From the NCBI GenBank assembly GCA_900149785.2, contig FSSI02000017.1:1-64000 (forward strand): DNA of 64,000 nucleotides, in the 5' to 3' direction. Positions 33,616 to 42,915 of this stretch are shown piece by piece. Under the pieces are notes generated by a model. The model searched no databases, was not told the origin of the DNA, and was given only the letters and a program-made list of their open reading frames with translations. The translations under genes were made by a program, and so were the position numbers. Each line of letters opens with the position of its first letter. Within the stretch, counting starts at the first letter, position 1. This DNA is from Sodalinema lacuna_A. Lineage in GTDB: Bacteria; Cyanobacteriota; Cyanobacteriia; Cyanobacteriales; Geitlerinemataceae.

Positions 33616-35696
33616 AAAAACAAGCCGAAGATGATTCAACCTCTGGGGTTAAGACAGAGCAAACAGACGAGTCAAAACTAACCTTAACATTGTCAAACAA
33701 ACAATATACTTTTACAGTCAAACCACTGATTGATGACTATAATTTACAGGTGTTTTTCGGGACTCAATCTGACAAAAAATCAGACCAAACCTCATTTCAC
33801 ATGAGGAGTTATCAAGCCCAAACCGTCTTATTACAGAAGATAGATGAAGCCATCTTCAATAAATACAAACAAGAGGGTAAAGCCAGTAATAAAAATACTC
33901 AAGAAAACCAAAATAACCGACTTCTATTTGAGGATGACTTCCTCGAACTAAGTCTAAGTTCCAGCTCTCAAGATGAGACAAAAAAAGGCTTTTACGTTCT
34001 CTACCAACTGAGTGGCAAAAAATTTCAATGCGATGATAAATCGCCGCTATTATTAAGTGGGCTAGTTAATCGCTACCCCAAAAATTTAACCTGTAAAAGT
34101 CTGATTGACATTTTACAATGCCTAGACAACTTAAACCACCTTAAAGGGGATAAGTCCAATAGAATCCAGCAATACCAACCTCTAAGTCAGGCATCTTTTT
34201 TGATTGCTGCGAATAGCAAAAATAAGGTTCATCTTATATTTTGGCATTACTCAAACCTGGACCAACCCAAGTCAAGCCAAGACGATAACGTCCAGTCAGT
34301 TATAGGAATTCTTAAAGGCTTATATTTCCATCAAAATGAGCCATCATTGCAAGACAATCTTAAGATTATTAATAACAAGGATATCAGCTTCCAGCAGGCT
34401 TGTGCTCGATTACAAAACGATTCAAAAATCGACCTGGGTCAGCCAATCTTCAAAAACCAAGGCCCTGACAACCAGCCATCACCAAAGAACGATAAATTCC
34501 TAAGCCGCCCCATCAACTGGTTGACACGTCAGAACTCCCAAGTCCAGACAACCAAGACCGAGGACTCCCCACCCACATCCTCACCCAGATCTCGGAGACG
34601 TTCCAAGTCTCGACCCAGCCGCTGGAAATTTCTCTTTTGGGTCTTATCGGGGCTAACCCTCGTCCTCTTTGTGATTCCCATAGTACCAAGAGGGTTCTCA
34701 ATCCCCGAACAGCTCACAAAGCCAACACCGCCACCGAACTTTCAGGCCTGCTTCCCTAACTTTAGCAACTCATCCCCCTATCCATGTCTGATGAGGAACC
34801 AAGCCCGTTCATCCCCCGGCCCAGCAACCATCGTCTACGGAGATGTCGTGGAACACATCTTTGGGAATGAAGAGTTCAAGAGACAGTTTGAACAACGGAC
34901 TGGGCAAAGAGATTGGAGTTGGATCAACACCGCCTCTCCCGAAGCCCCTGAAATGGACGACCTAGACGACGCTGCCCTAGAAATCACAGTTGTCAGCCCA
35001 AACAGCTCAGAAAATTTGTCTGGCGATGGTGGAGTCATCGGTTATGACGGCTTGGCGATTTTTGGTCGGCGTAGTACATCTAGGATATTAGATGATCAGA
35101 TCTCCAAGGCAGAGTTGGTTGAGGTACTCAACGATATCAATAATCGCCGGTTCAGACGAAATGTAAATTCCCTGGGGTTGAACTTGCCCAGGAATCGTCC
35201 CACCTGGGAAAACATCTTACGAACCTCGATTTGCAGCGATGCGGACTGTCCACTCACCCGGCAATCCGAGCCAGGGGAAGCCCAAGACCTGCGCGGATAC
35301 GTGGGACAAATTCTTAAGGATAAGGATGAAGATGAGGATGCCACCGTCGGGGTGGCGCCGTTAAGTTTTGTGAAGACACAATGTAAGATTTATAGTATCG
35401 CCATTGAGGGACAACACCCCTTAGTAAACTTTCGTGGGCAAGCCCTTACCTCGGAAACAGAACTCTGTGATCAAAAGGGAGGCTACTGGCCCGACCTAGA
35501 GAAACTGACCACCCTAGAGTATCCCCTCAGTTATGCGATCGTCGTCCGTGCTTCTCCCGGTCAGGAGTTACTGGCTGAGGAACTGGTGAACATTTTACGC
35601 ACCGACGAAGGACAAAGTTTATTAAGAGGCTTTGGCTTGACTCCTTGTCGTTTTCCCAATGGAGATGAGACCCAAGAACGATGTCAACTTCAATAA
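33447..35696 (+). CDS. Single-TM protein with periplasmic solute-binding-like C-terminus
   Basis: 749 residues from ATG 33447, chosen because AGGAG lies at 33432-33436; an upstream in-frame ATG at 33378 falls inside the duplicated TPR tail. Residues 1-390 are soluble, helical at first then mixed and Asn/Lys/Gln-rich. One TM segment lies at about 391-412 (FLFWVLSGLTLVLFVIPIV). The C-terminal 330 residues look like a PstS/SBP-type fold (DGLAIFGRRS, ATVGVAPLSFVKTQCKIYSI, LSYAIVVRASPG, LRTDEGQSLLRGFG). The domain may sense a ligand on the non-cytoplasmic side. Its location between CIS blocks suggests sensing or triggering, an inference. Confidence 0.68.
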   Translation: MKRSLRESFKNLRQSFYQAQVEARQAGAFIDNPFTFSWRLVREFGTNWLNSEKNNQQKQAEDDSTSGVKTEQTDESKLTLTLSNKQYTFTVKPLIDDYNLQVFFGTQSDKKSDQTSFHMRSYQAQTVLLQKIDEAIFNKYKQEGKASNKNTQENQNNRLLFEDDFLELSLSSSSQDETKKGFYVLYQLSGKKFQCDDKSPLLLSGLVNRYPKNLTCKSLIDILQCLDNLNHLKGDKSNRIQQYQPLSQASFLIAANSKNKVHLIFWHYSNLDQPKSSQDDNVQSVIGILKGLYFHQNEPSLQDNLKIINNKDISFQQACARLQNDSKIDLGQPIFKNQGPDNQPSPKNDKFLSRPINWLTRQNSQVQTTKTEDSPPTSSPRSRRRSKSRPSRWKFLFWVLSGLTLVLFVIPIVPRGFSIPEQLTKPTPPPNFQACFPNFSNSSPYPCLMRNQARSSPGPATIVYGDVVEHIFGNEEFKRQFEQRTGQRDWSWINTASPEAPEMDDLDDAALEITVVSPNSSENLSGDGGVIGYDGLAIFGRRSTSRILDDQISKAELVEVLNDINNRRFRRNVNSLGLNLPRNRPTWENILRTSICSDADCPLTRQSEPGEAQDLRGYVGQILKDKDEDEDATVGVAPLSFVKTQCKIYSIAIEGQHPLVNFRGQALTSETELCDQKGGYWPDLEKLTTLEYPLSYAIVVRASPGQELLAEELVNILRTDEGQSLLRGFGLTPCRFPNGDETQERCQLQ

Positions 35697-35818
35697 GTAA
35701 GGAGGGGAACCAACCCAGAGCCAGCCGTCAATGCAGACCGAACCAAAATAGGTTAAGCTGGAACCGACCTTGGCCCCATTGACCGACTCGATAGCCCCAC
35801 ACATTTAAGCGTCAGCCC

Positions 35819-35983
35819 ATGTCTATCTCAACTCCTGAAAAACGCAAGCTTCAGGAACAACAGATCCAAGCCATCTTAAAGAACCCCATCCTGTTGAGAA
35901 AACTGACCAATCAGGTGTATGAGCTTCTAGAAGAAGACTTACGGAACCAACGCGATCGACAACCCAGCTACTGGGGAGGTTAA
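35819..35983 (+). CDS. Small CIS-associated protein (54 residues)
   Basis: 54 residues: an acidic/basic helical peptide with AILKNPILLRKLTNQVYELL followed by EEDLRNQRDR and a terminal SYWGG. Short proteins with this (L/I)xx(L/R)VYxLLxxDL pattern occur beside tube genes in other eCIS loci. The last bases GGAGGT of the gene (ending at 35980) form the ribosome binding site of the tube-like gene that starts 3 bp after the stop, so the two are coupled. The C-terminus of the 996-residue protein downstream repeats a related helical pattern (ILAEKVYIALRQRL). Confidence 0.72.
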   Translation: MSISTPEKRKLQEQQIQAILKNPILLRKLTNQVYELLEEDLRNQRDRQPSYWGG

Positions 35984-35986
35984 ACC

Positions 35987-36550
35987 ATGGTGTACAACGG
36001 AAATGGCAGTCAGTCTCGGGTGAACGGAAGTCCGCGGTCAGCAGAAGAACGTCTGACCCATCATGCCCTCAACTATGTTCTCGCCAATCGCTTTTACGTT
36101 GAAATCGATAGTAGTATCACAGCCTGTTTTACAGAATGTTCCGGTTTAGGGGTAGAAATCCCTGTGGAGCCTCATGCCGAGGGGGGTCTCAATGACCAGC
36201 AGCGTCTGTTAATCGGACAAGCCCAGTTCACTGAAGTGACCTTAAAACGGGGACTCACCAATGACCTAACCTTTTGGAGCTGGATCTCAAAAACCCTAGA
36301 AACCCAACGCCCCGAACGCCGTAACGTTACAATTCTCGTCTTTAACCAAGCCGGAGAAACCATGCAGTCCTGGGAACTCCAAGCCGCAATTCCCGTGAAA
36401 TGGGTCGCCCCCGGACTCCAAGCCGATGCCGAAGGAGTCGCCATTGAAGAGCTAAGCCTGGCCTATGAGGGCTTAAAAGTCTCCAAAGACTTTCAAGGAG
36501 GTTCCATGTCCCTACCGAATCAGCGGGATGACGCCGGATATTTTAGCTAA
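35987..36550 (+). CDS. CIS tube-like protein (gp19/Hcp-like), paralogue 3
   Basis: 187 residues. The gp19 tail-tube pattern is clear: ANRFYVEIDSSITACFTECS, GLGVEIPVEPHAEGG, FTEVTLKRGLTNDLTFWSWI, NVTILVFNQAGETMQSWEL and AIEELSLAYEGLKV. An N-terminal extension of about 30 residues precedes the domain. Because it sits with the spike and CIS_tube genes rather than the sheath, it is the best candidate for the baseplate-proximal tube-initiator ring (Afp5-like); this assignment is inference from position. Confidence 0.9.
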   Translation: MVYNGNGSQSRVNGSPRSAEERLTHHALNYVLANRFYVEIDSSITACFTECSGLGVEIPVEPHAEGGLNDQQRLLIGQAQFTEVTLKRGLTNDLTFWSWISKTLETQRPERRNVTILVFNQAGETMQSWELQAAIPVKWVAPGLQADAEGVAIEELSLAYEGLKVSKDFQGGSMSLPNQRDDAGYFS

Positions 36551-36561
36551 CCTGACGCCTG

Positions 36562-39552
36562 ATGTTACAACATAAACCATTAGGACAACAGACCGGCTTG
36601 GGGGTTACCTCCCGACTCGGACATCGGACACCCTTAGGTCAGTCCCAATCGTTGGGTCAAACGTCGCAACAATTACTTTTGGATCTCAGCGGATTGGATC
36701 TCAGCGAAGTGGACTGGACTGAGATGTTCGACAACTTCCCCAACTTGGCCCAGGGAAGGCCGGCAGGAAATAGGGGAGTTCCTTCAGATGCCATGCCCAA
36801 CCCAAGCCGTCCACCCGTCCCGGCTTCAGAGAGAGTCTCCCCCTCAGACTCCCCTCGTCCGGCGAGTCCCAATGCTCCAACTCCTAGCCCCTCAGAGCCT
36901 CCCCTAGAGCCTATTACCTCCCAAAAACCCCTCCAGGGCGATCGGGCGATGGTTCCTCCCCGAGCCTCTCTGGTGAACCCGCTCATTCAAGAGAGTGCTA
37001 GGGCCCTTAACACCGAGTCCCCATCCACCGAGTCCCCATCGGTCGCTCCCGTTCCCCTCTTTTCCATCCCGCCAGCCTCAAAGACCTCCTCCTCTAACTC
37101 AGCACAGCCAACACCCCCCGCCTTGCCGCAAGGACCAGAATCCCTAGTCCAAACTAAATCACAGGGATCACCGCCTCCTGAGTCCAGTCCAAGGATTCAA
37201 AAACAGCCATTCCTCACAGACTCCCCCCCCTCAGACACTCCTGCTCCCCAAACGGCTGCTACGGAATCGGTCCAACCCACAACAGACCGTCAAGGCATAT
37301 TAAACCAACCCAAGCCCTCAGACTCCCCCAACCCAGAGCTAGTCCAAGCCAGCCCCAACAGCACCTCAGACCCCACCTCAGACCCCACCAGTCCCAGCGA
37401 GACCCTTCAACCCCAGATACAAAACCAGCCCGACCCCTCAGAGTCCCAAGACCCGAGCCAGTCCATCTCTGAGGACAGTCAGCCAGCATCCCCTGCCCTT
37501 CAGCCCTATCCGGGCGATCGCTCCCTCCCTGACGTAACGACAAAGGATTCCGTTCAGGATTCCGTTCAACTACAAACTGCGTCCCCTCAACAGGAGTCCG
37601 AACCGCCATCGTCAACCACCCGCGAGTCTGGGGCCGATCGGCCCACAGCGTCCGAGCCACCATCCAACCCGCCCAAACAGCCAACCCCGCCTTCAGCCCC
37701 ACCTCAATCCAACAGTCAATCCGACTCCGTTATAATCCAGGAGAGCCAACTCCCCTCGGCTGACTCGTCAGATCCCTCGACTCCAGCACCCCACCCCAGT
37801 CCTGAAACAGAACCCATCTCCTCTAACTTAGACTCCAACCCCTCACCCTCCCCAAGTCCTCAGACCATCGCCCCAGACATCATTTCCCCAGACAGCCAAC
37901 CCTCATCAACCCTTGACACCAACTCATCAGATTCATCAGCTCTCTCGGACAGAGCCGCTCCTCGCTCAACTCCCGACTCAATTCAAACTGAAAGCGACTC
38001 ATCCCCAACGTCCCCGAATCTCCCCAGCACAGAGAAGTCCGACCCCGAGCCGGAAGCCAACATCCTGCAAACCCGCCCTGACGAGCCAACATCCAACCCC
38101 GAAATTGCTCTCGACCGCCAAACGCCATCCCAAGCTACAGAGAACCTGCCCAACCTCCAAGCCAAAGAAGAGCCAAGCCAAGATCAGGACACTCCAAACC
38201 CCCATCCTCCCGTTGTCCAGGCCCGTAACGTTACCCCACCCGCCAAAGAGACCACAGAGACTCTAGAGCCAACAGCTAAAGCTCCCATCAAAGACCCCAG
38301 CCAAGATCCCGCCCCATCCAACTCCCCACCTGAGATTAGAGCCAAAGAATCTGGAACTAACAGGGACTTACCCAGTCCCTCACCCTCCATCTCCCCAAAG
38401 ACATCTGACCTAGAATCTAGGTCAGACTCTGGCGTAGATGCCAACCCTGTCCTCCAATCCCAAGAGCTAGAGTCAGAACAACTTGCAAGCCATCCCCAGG
38501 AGCCAGTTGACAAACAAGTTGACCCCATCTCAGAGGATGGGCCAATCTCTCTTAAACAACAAGCCTCTAACATTCAGATCACCGCCGAGCCAGATCCGAG
38601 TGACTCTCCCTTACCACCGAGTCATCCTCAAGCATCAGACCAGACCCCCCAAACTCCTTTGATTCAAGCCAAAACAGGAGACATGGGACTAGAGGAGCCT
38701 GACCTCGACTCAACCATAAGCCCTAAGGCCTCACCATCAACACAGACAGATGAGTTATCTTCCCTCACCCATGAGCATCCAATTCAAGCTCAACCTCAGG
38801 AGGTAGCCCCGAAGCCTCCAGGTATCCCTACCATCCAGCCTCTTGTCCAACCCTCTAAATTTGACCTATCATCCTATCTCCGAGATGAGACGACAAGCAT
38901 CCCTGACCAATCGGACATTACAGCCTCCAACCAAGCCGACGAATTGGCCACTCCGAACAATCGGTCCGTATCATCTTGGGCAAACCTTGAAGATTTAATG
39001 AATCTAAATGATGATGGTACCCCTCAAGTTAATCAGCCAGTTAACCCGGATGACCCCCTGACCTTCCCCTGGGAAAGCTTGGTCGAGAGTTTTGAGCGTA
39101 TCACCCAGTCAGAGCCACAACCTAAGAACCAGTTAATCAATCAGAATAACACCGAAGCACCTAGACCAGACATCAGTAGTTCTCAGCCCTCCGACCCAGC
39201 CGGGTCCCCCGAAGATGACTCCGAGCATATCAAGACCGCTGAAGACATTGAAATTGAAGAGAGTCAAATTAGTATCTTGGCGGAAAAAGTATATATTGCC
39301 CTTCGTCAGCGATTGATATTAGAGCGAGAAAAAGCCGGAATAACGCCCTCTCAAGGCTCAGACTGGATAGACATCAAGACCCGTTCCAGGCTAGCATATC
39401 ATAAAGGGAGGCTTCGCCAAAAAGATAAAATTCTATTTGAATCCTTAACCTATGACATTCAGTCTAGTCGACTCTTTCATCAATTAACCCAGAACGTTTA
39501 TCATCAGTTAAGCAACAGACTAGAAACATTAACAGAACGACTCATACCATAA
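36562..39552 (+). CDS. Long Ser/Pro-rich disordered CIS-locus protein
   Basis: 996 residues. The first about 40 are Gly/Leu/Gln-rich (GLGVTSRLGHRTPLGQSQSL). Residues 45-890 are almost wholly Ser/Pro/Asp/Gln and should be disordered, punctuated by short hydrophobic-Gln motifs (LVQTKS, LVQASP, ILQTRP, NLQAKE, VVQARN, LIQAKT, IQAQPQ). The last about 100 residues are helical (ILAEKVYIALRQRLILEREK; LFHQLTQNVYHQL). No signal or TM segment is present. It lies 11 bp after tube paralogue 3 and 68 bp before the CIS_tube gene. It might be a flexible tether, ruler or cargo adaptor; I do not recognise a family. Confidence 0.72.
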   Translation: MLQHKPLGQQTGLGVTSRLGHRTPLGQSQSLGQTSQQLLLDLSGLDLSEVDWTEMFDNFPNLAQGRPAGNRGVPSDAMPNPSRPPVPASERVSPSDSPRPASPNAPTPSPSEPPLEPITSQKPLQGDRAMVPPRASLVNPLIQESARALNTESPSTESPSVAPVPLFSIPPASKTSSSNSAQPTPPALPQGPESLVQTKSQGSPPPESSPRIQKQPFLTDSPPSDTPAPQTAATESVQPTTDRQGILNQPKPSDSPNPELVQASPNSTSDPTSDPTSPSETLQPQIQNQPDPSESQDPSQSISEDSQPASPALQPYPGDRSLPDVTTKDSVQDSVQLQTASPQQESEPPSSTTRESGADRPTASEPPSNPPKQPTPPSAPPQSNSQSDSVIIQESQLPSADSSDPSTPAPHPSPETEPISSNLDSNPSPSPSPQTIAPDIISPDSQPSSTLDTNSSDSSALSDRAAPRSTPDSIQTESDSSPTSPNLPSTEKSDPEPEANILQTRPDEPTSNPEIALDRQTPSQATENLPNLQAKEEPSQDQDTPNPHPPVVQARNVTPPAKETTETLEPTAKAPIKDPSQDPAPSNSPPEIRAKESGTNRDLPSPSPSISPKTSDLESRSDSGVDANPVLQSQELESEQLASHPQEPVDKQVDPISEDGPISLKQQASNIQITAEPDPSDSPLPPSHPQASDQTPQTPLIQAKTGDMGLEEPDLDSTISPKASPSTQTDELSSLTHEHPIQAQPQEVAPKPPGIPTIQPLVQPSKFDLSSYLRDETTSIPDQSDITASNQADELATPNNRSVSSWANLEDLMNLNDDGTPQVNQPVNPDDPLTFPWESLVESFERITQSEPQPKNQLINQNNTEAPRPDISSSQPSDPAGSPEDDSEHIKTAEDIEIEESQISILAEKVYIALRQRLILEREKAGITPSQGSDWIDIKTRSRLAYHKGRLRQKDKILFESLTYDIQSSRLFHQLTQNVYHQLSNRLETLTERLIP

Positions 39553-39620
39553 CCCAAATCAGGACCCAAACAACAAATTCCAGTTTCTCCTATTATTTAT
39601 AGCTTTCACTGATAAACCCC

Positions 39621-40178
39621 ATGTCACAACTCCAAAAAGCCAAACTAATTCCTGACGATAACGTCCCCACCATTCAGTTTATGTTTAACCCCACAGAGCT
39701 GACCTTTGATATGACCATGGAAATTGCTGATAATCCAGGTTCCAGAGATGAAGAATCCGGAAAATCAAAAACCAGTTTTTCCAATATCAATCCCGTCACT
39801 CTCACCATTAGCAATATTGTGTTCGATACCTATGAAAGCAACAAAAACGTTGTCAGTGAATACATCGAAGCCTTAGAAAAGGCAGTTCAGTTTGCTCCCG
39901 GAACACAGCATCCACCTATTTATAGTTTTGTCTGGGGGAACAAAGTATTTTTGAGACGATGCTTTCTGGAACAACTCAACTATAAACTGACCATGTTTCT
40001 ACCGGATGGCACACCCGTGCGAGCGCACATTGACAGCTTAACATTAAAAGAGGCTGACGAGTCATTTCCCATGATGAACCCGTCCTCTGCCGGAGCAGGT
40101 GGGGGCAACTCGTCCCAACAGGTTCCCTCAGAACTCAGAAACCAAGATAGTATTGAATCTCGAATTAATCGAATGTGA
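39621..40178 (+). CDS. CIS_tube/baseplate protein (Afp7-like, without LysM)
   Basis: 185 residues. The pattern IQFMFNPTELTFDMTMEIAD, then FVWGNKVFLRRCFLEQLNYK, LTMFLPDGTPVRAHIDSLTL is characteristic of the N-terminal CIS_tube domain (PF19266) of eCIS proteins that join spike and tube. Many relatives carry a C-terminal LysM domain; here the protein ends after a Gly/Ser/Asn-rich tail and no LysM is visible. It is followed after 84 bp by the spike gene, the conserved order. Confidence 0.87.
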   Translation: MSQLQKAKLIPDDNVPTIQFMFNPTELTFDMTMEIADNPGSRDEESGKSKTSFSNINPVTLTISNIVFDTYESNKNVVSEYIEALEKAVQFAPGTQHPPIYSFVWGNKVFLRRCFLEQLNYKLTMFLPDGTPVRAHIDSLTLKEADESFPMMNPSSAGAGGGNSSQQVPSELRNQDSIESRINRM

Positions 40179-40262
40179 GCAAAATCGACAAAAAGCCTAG
40201 CTCGGTCACACTCATTACAAAAACAAGCCACGAGCCGCTTATTTTTAAAAAATCCAAAAATC

Positions 40263-42026
40263 ATGTCTACTCATTGCAAACTTCATTTAAAAATCAATGG
40301 TGTTCCTGCCTCAATCAACTTGATCGAAGACATTTTACAAGTGTCCATTGAGGAAAGTCTCCACACCCCATCCATGTTTGTTATTGTCATTAGAAATGAC
40401 TACTTCCCAAGTGGACAAGAGGAGTCAAGCTGGAAACATCAAGATATGATGGAGATTGGAAAAGAAATTAAAATTGGTTTTCAAGAAGAAGGAAATCAGT
40501 ACCTATCGACTCAAGAGGATAACGGGGGTTATATTTTCGAGGGAGAAATCACCGCAATAGAGACGCACTTCACCGAGCAATCCCAAGCCCCAATTGTCAT
40601 TCGGGGCTACGACGTTTCTCATCGTCTTCATCGGGGACGTTGGAATCGCTCATTTCAAAATATGACAGATAGTGATGTCGTCAAAAAAATTGCCAAGGAA
40701 GCAGGAATAAACCTAGGGATAATCGATGGTAGTGGAGAATCCCATGATTACCTCTTTCAGCAGAATCAAACCAATATGGAGTTTTTGAGAGGGCGAGCGG
40801 TGAGTTTAGGATTTGAATTATTTGTAAGCAATGGGAAACTCAATTTCAAGAAGCCTAGAGAAGATCAAACTCTAAAACTCAAATGGCTTAAAGATATTAG
40901 TAGTTTTCGAGTTCGAGTTACGAGCGCCGAACAAGTAAAAGAAGTCGAAGTTCGGGCGTGGGATTATAAATCTAAAAAGCCCATCATCTCAAGAGTCGGT
41001 CGCTCAGAAGTCTTAACGGAAACAGATAACGGTCGAGGGAGTGAGTTTAGTAGTCCCTTCAAGGGACAACCGAAAAACCCAATCATGCGAATTGTGGATC
41101 GTCCCGTTTCATCCCCAAAACAAGCCAATGTGATGGCTCAAGCCTTGTTTGATGAACTCAGTGGTCAATTCATTTATGCTGATGCGAAAGCCGAAGGAAA
41201 TACAGCTATTCGCCCAGGTCGAATTATTGAGTTGGAAAATATGGGAGGTCACAACGGAAAATATTATGTGACAGAAACACAGCACAATTATTTTGAAAGT
41301 CTTTATGAGACGGAATTTAGTGTTCGAGGATTACGAGATAGCAATCTTCTGAGCAATCTAACATCATCCCATCGATTACTGCCATCCCAGACTTGTATTA
41401 TTGGAATTGTCACCAATAACAGTGACCCAGAGGGCTTGAATCGTTGCAAGGTGAAATTTCCTAGTTTAACTGAAGACCATGAAAGTCAATGGGCGAGGGT
41501 AGTCGGTACTGGGGCGGGTTCAAAGCGAGGGTTAGATTGGCTCCCAGAAATTGATGATGAAGTCTTAGTTGCTTTTGAACATGGAGATATTCATCGTCCT
41601 TACATTCTAGGTAGTGTTTGGAACGGTGTGGACTCTCCTTCAGAAGATATTGATGATTCCGTGGTGGATGGTAAAGTCCGACTCCGAAGCATCAAAACCA
41701 CGAGTGGCCACCAAATTCAGTTCATTGAAGAAGATAAAGGTTCCAGTCACTCAGGTATTACAATTTCTAGTAATTCGGGAAACACAATTACTATTGATGA
41801 TACAGAAAACTCAATTACCATTGAGACCCAAGATGGTCAAAAAATTCAAGTTAATGACTCAGAACAATCGATTCACGTTTCATCTTTGGGCAATTTAAAT
41901 GTCCAGGCGCTGCAAGGGATAAAGCTAGAGTCTAAAACTGGTACAATTGAAATTAATGAACTTGGCATTAGCATCACCACCCCCTCAATCATAAAAATAA
42001 ATGGGAGCTTAATTAAACTTAATTGA
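40263..42026 (+). CDS. VgrG-like spike protein (Afp8-like)
   Basis: 587 residues. The N-terminal gp27-like part spans about 1-370 (LQVSIEESLHTPSMFVIVIR; IVIRGYDVSHRLHRGRWNRS). The gp5 OB-fold follows at about 375-460 (IGIVTNNSDPEGLNRCKVKF; WLPEIDDEVLVAFEHGD; RPYILGSVWNG). The C-terminal beta-helix needle has repetitive short strands (ITISSNSGNTITIDDTENS; LESKTGTIEINELGISI). The trimer forms the central spike that carries the PAAR tip. No extra enzymatic domain is fused. It is the last gene of the right-hand CIS block. Confidence 0.94.
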   Translation: MSTHCKLHLKINGVPASINLIEDILQVSIEESLHTPSMFVIVIRNDYFPSGQEESSWKHQDMMEIGKEIKIGFQEEGNQYLSTQEDNGGYIFEGEITAIETHFTEQSQAPIVIRGYDVSHRLHRGRWNRSFQNMTDSDVVKKIAKEAGINLGIIDGSGESHDYLFQQNQTNMEFLRGRAVSLGFELFVSNGKLNFKKPREDQTLKLKWLKDISSFRVRVTSAEQVKEVEVRAWDYKSKKPIISRVGRSEVLTETDNGRGSEFSSPFKGQPKNPIMRIVDRPVSSPKQANVMAQALFDELSGQFIYADAKAEGNTAIRPGRIIELENMGGHNGKYYVTETQHNYFESLYETEFSVRGLRDSNLLSNLTSSHRLLPSQTCIIGIVTNNSDPEGLNRCKVKFPSLTEDHESQWARVVGTGAGSKRGLDWLPEIDDEVLVAFEHGDIHRPYILGSVWNGVDSPSEDIDDSVVDGKVRLRSIKTTSGHQIQFIEEDKGSSHSGITISSNSGNTITIDDTENSITIETQDGQKIQVNDSEQSIHVSSLGNLNVQALQGIKLESKTGTIEINELGISITTPSIIKINGSLIKLN

Positions 42027-42109
42027 TAGGAAATAGAGTCACTCATCTAGGGTCTTCGGCGGTCAGGGTGGTCAGGAAACGTCATAGCAAACAGTGTGCC
42101 TTGCCGTAG

Positions 42110-42129
42110 GGGCGAACGGCCGTTCGCCC
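42110..42129. repeat. 20-bp perfect palindrome, dispersed cyanobacterial repeat type
   Basis: GGGCGAACGG at 42110-42119 and CCGTTCGCCC at 42120-42129 form an uninterrupted palindrome in the 196-bp gap between the convergent spike and response-regulator genes. The wider phrase GTAGGGGCGAACGGCCGTTC (42107-42124) is a common cyanobacterial intergenic repeat type. It may act as a bidirectional transcription barrier or be only a selfish repeat. Confidence 0.85.
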
Positions 42130-42222
42130 TGAAGCCATCCCTGACCGGGTAAAGTTAAGAGTGAATTACCTGACAACAGCCATCTGTGGTACGACTTTTG
42201 AACCCTAGTATGACCTAATTAC

Positions 42223-42915
42223 CTAATCCGTCAAGCCATTCTCTAGGGCATAGCGAACCAACTCCGTGCGGCTGTTGGTTCCCGTTTTGCTAAACAGACG
42301 ACTCACATACTTCTCCACATTGCGGACACTGGTTTCGAGGCGACTGGCGATTTCCTTATTCATCAACCCTTGGGCCACCAGTTCCAACACACTCTCCTCC
42401 CGAGGCGTTAAGTCAATCTGCACTGGATCACTTTTCTGGGGAATGGCACTTTTGTGGGTGAGCAGTTCCTTAATTTCTTGGATTTGTCGGGCCAGGGTAG
42501 CGATATCTGGGGTTTCGCCATCCTCTAAGCCTTCCGTTGCATTGGAACGACGGGCCAGGAGGTTTTCCACCACCGCCACCAGTTCATCGGGGTCGAAGGG
42601 TTTGGAGATATACGCATCACAGCGGGCCTGATAGCCTTGGATGCGATCGCTCGTCATCCCTCGGGCCGTCAAAAACACCACCGGGATAGACTTGAGGCGA
42701 GGGTCTTCCCGCATTTGTTTGAGCAGTTGGTAGCCGTCCACCTCTGGCATCATGATATCGGTGATGACCAAATCGGGGATGTCTTGCTGGAGTTTGTCCC
42801 ATCCTTCCTGGCCATTGGTGGCTACTTCCACGGTAAAGCCACTTTGGGAGAGATAGGCTTGGACCGCCTCCCGCAGTCCGGGTTCGTCATCGACCAATAA
42901 AAGTTTATCTGACAT
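42223..42915 (-). CDS. rre1: NarL/LuxR-type response regulator, Rre1/Ycf29-like
   Basis: 230 residues. Receiver domain at 1-120 with acidic pocket DDE (9-11), phospho-acceptor D53 in ITDIMMPEVDG, T/A switch FLTARG and lysine KPFDPDEL. A C-terminal LuxR HTH follows at about 165-230 (LTPREESVLELVAQGLMNKE; SVRNVEKYVSRLFSKTG). The receiver sequence and the linker DIATLARQIQEIKELL resemble the cyanobacterial Rre1/plastid Ycf29 group, which responds to stress through the kinase Hik2 in Synechocystis. No kinase gene is adjacent. It converges on the CIS spike gene; there is no evidence that it controls the CIS. Confidence 0.85.
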   Translation of the reverse strand: MSDKLLLVDDEPGLREAVQAYLSQSGFTVEVATNGQEGWDKLQQDIPDLVITDIMMPEVDGYQLLKQMREDPRLKSIPVVFLTARGMTSDRIQGYQARCDAYISKPFDPDELVAVVENLLARRSNATEGLEDGETPDIATLARQIQEIKELLTHKSAIPQKSDPVQIDLTPREESVLELVAQGLMNKEIASRLETSVRNVEKYVSRLFSKTGTNSRTELVRYALENGLTD

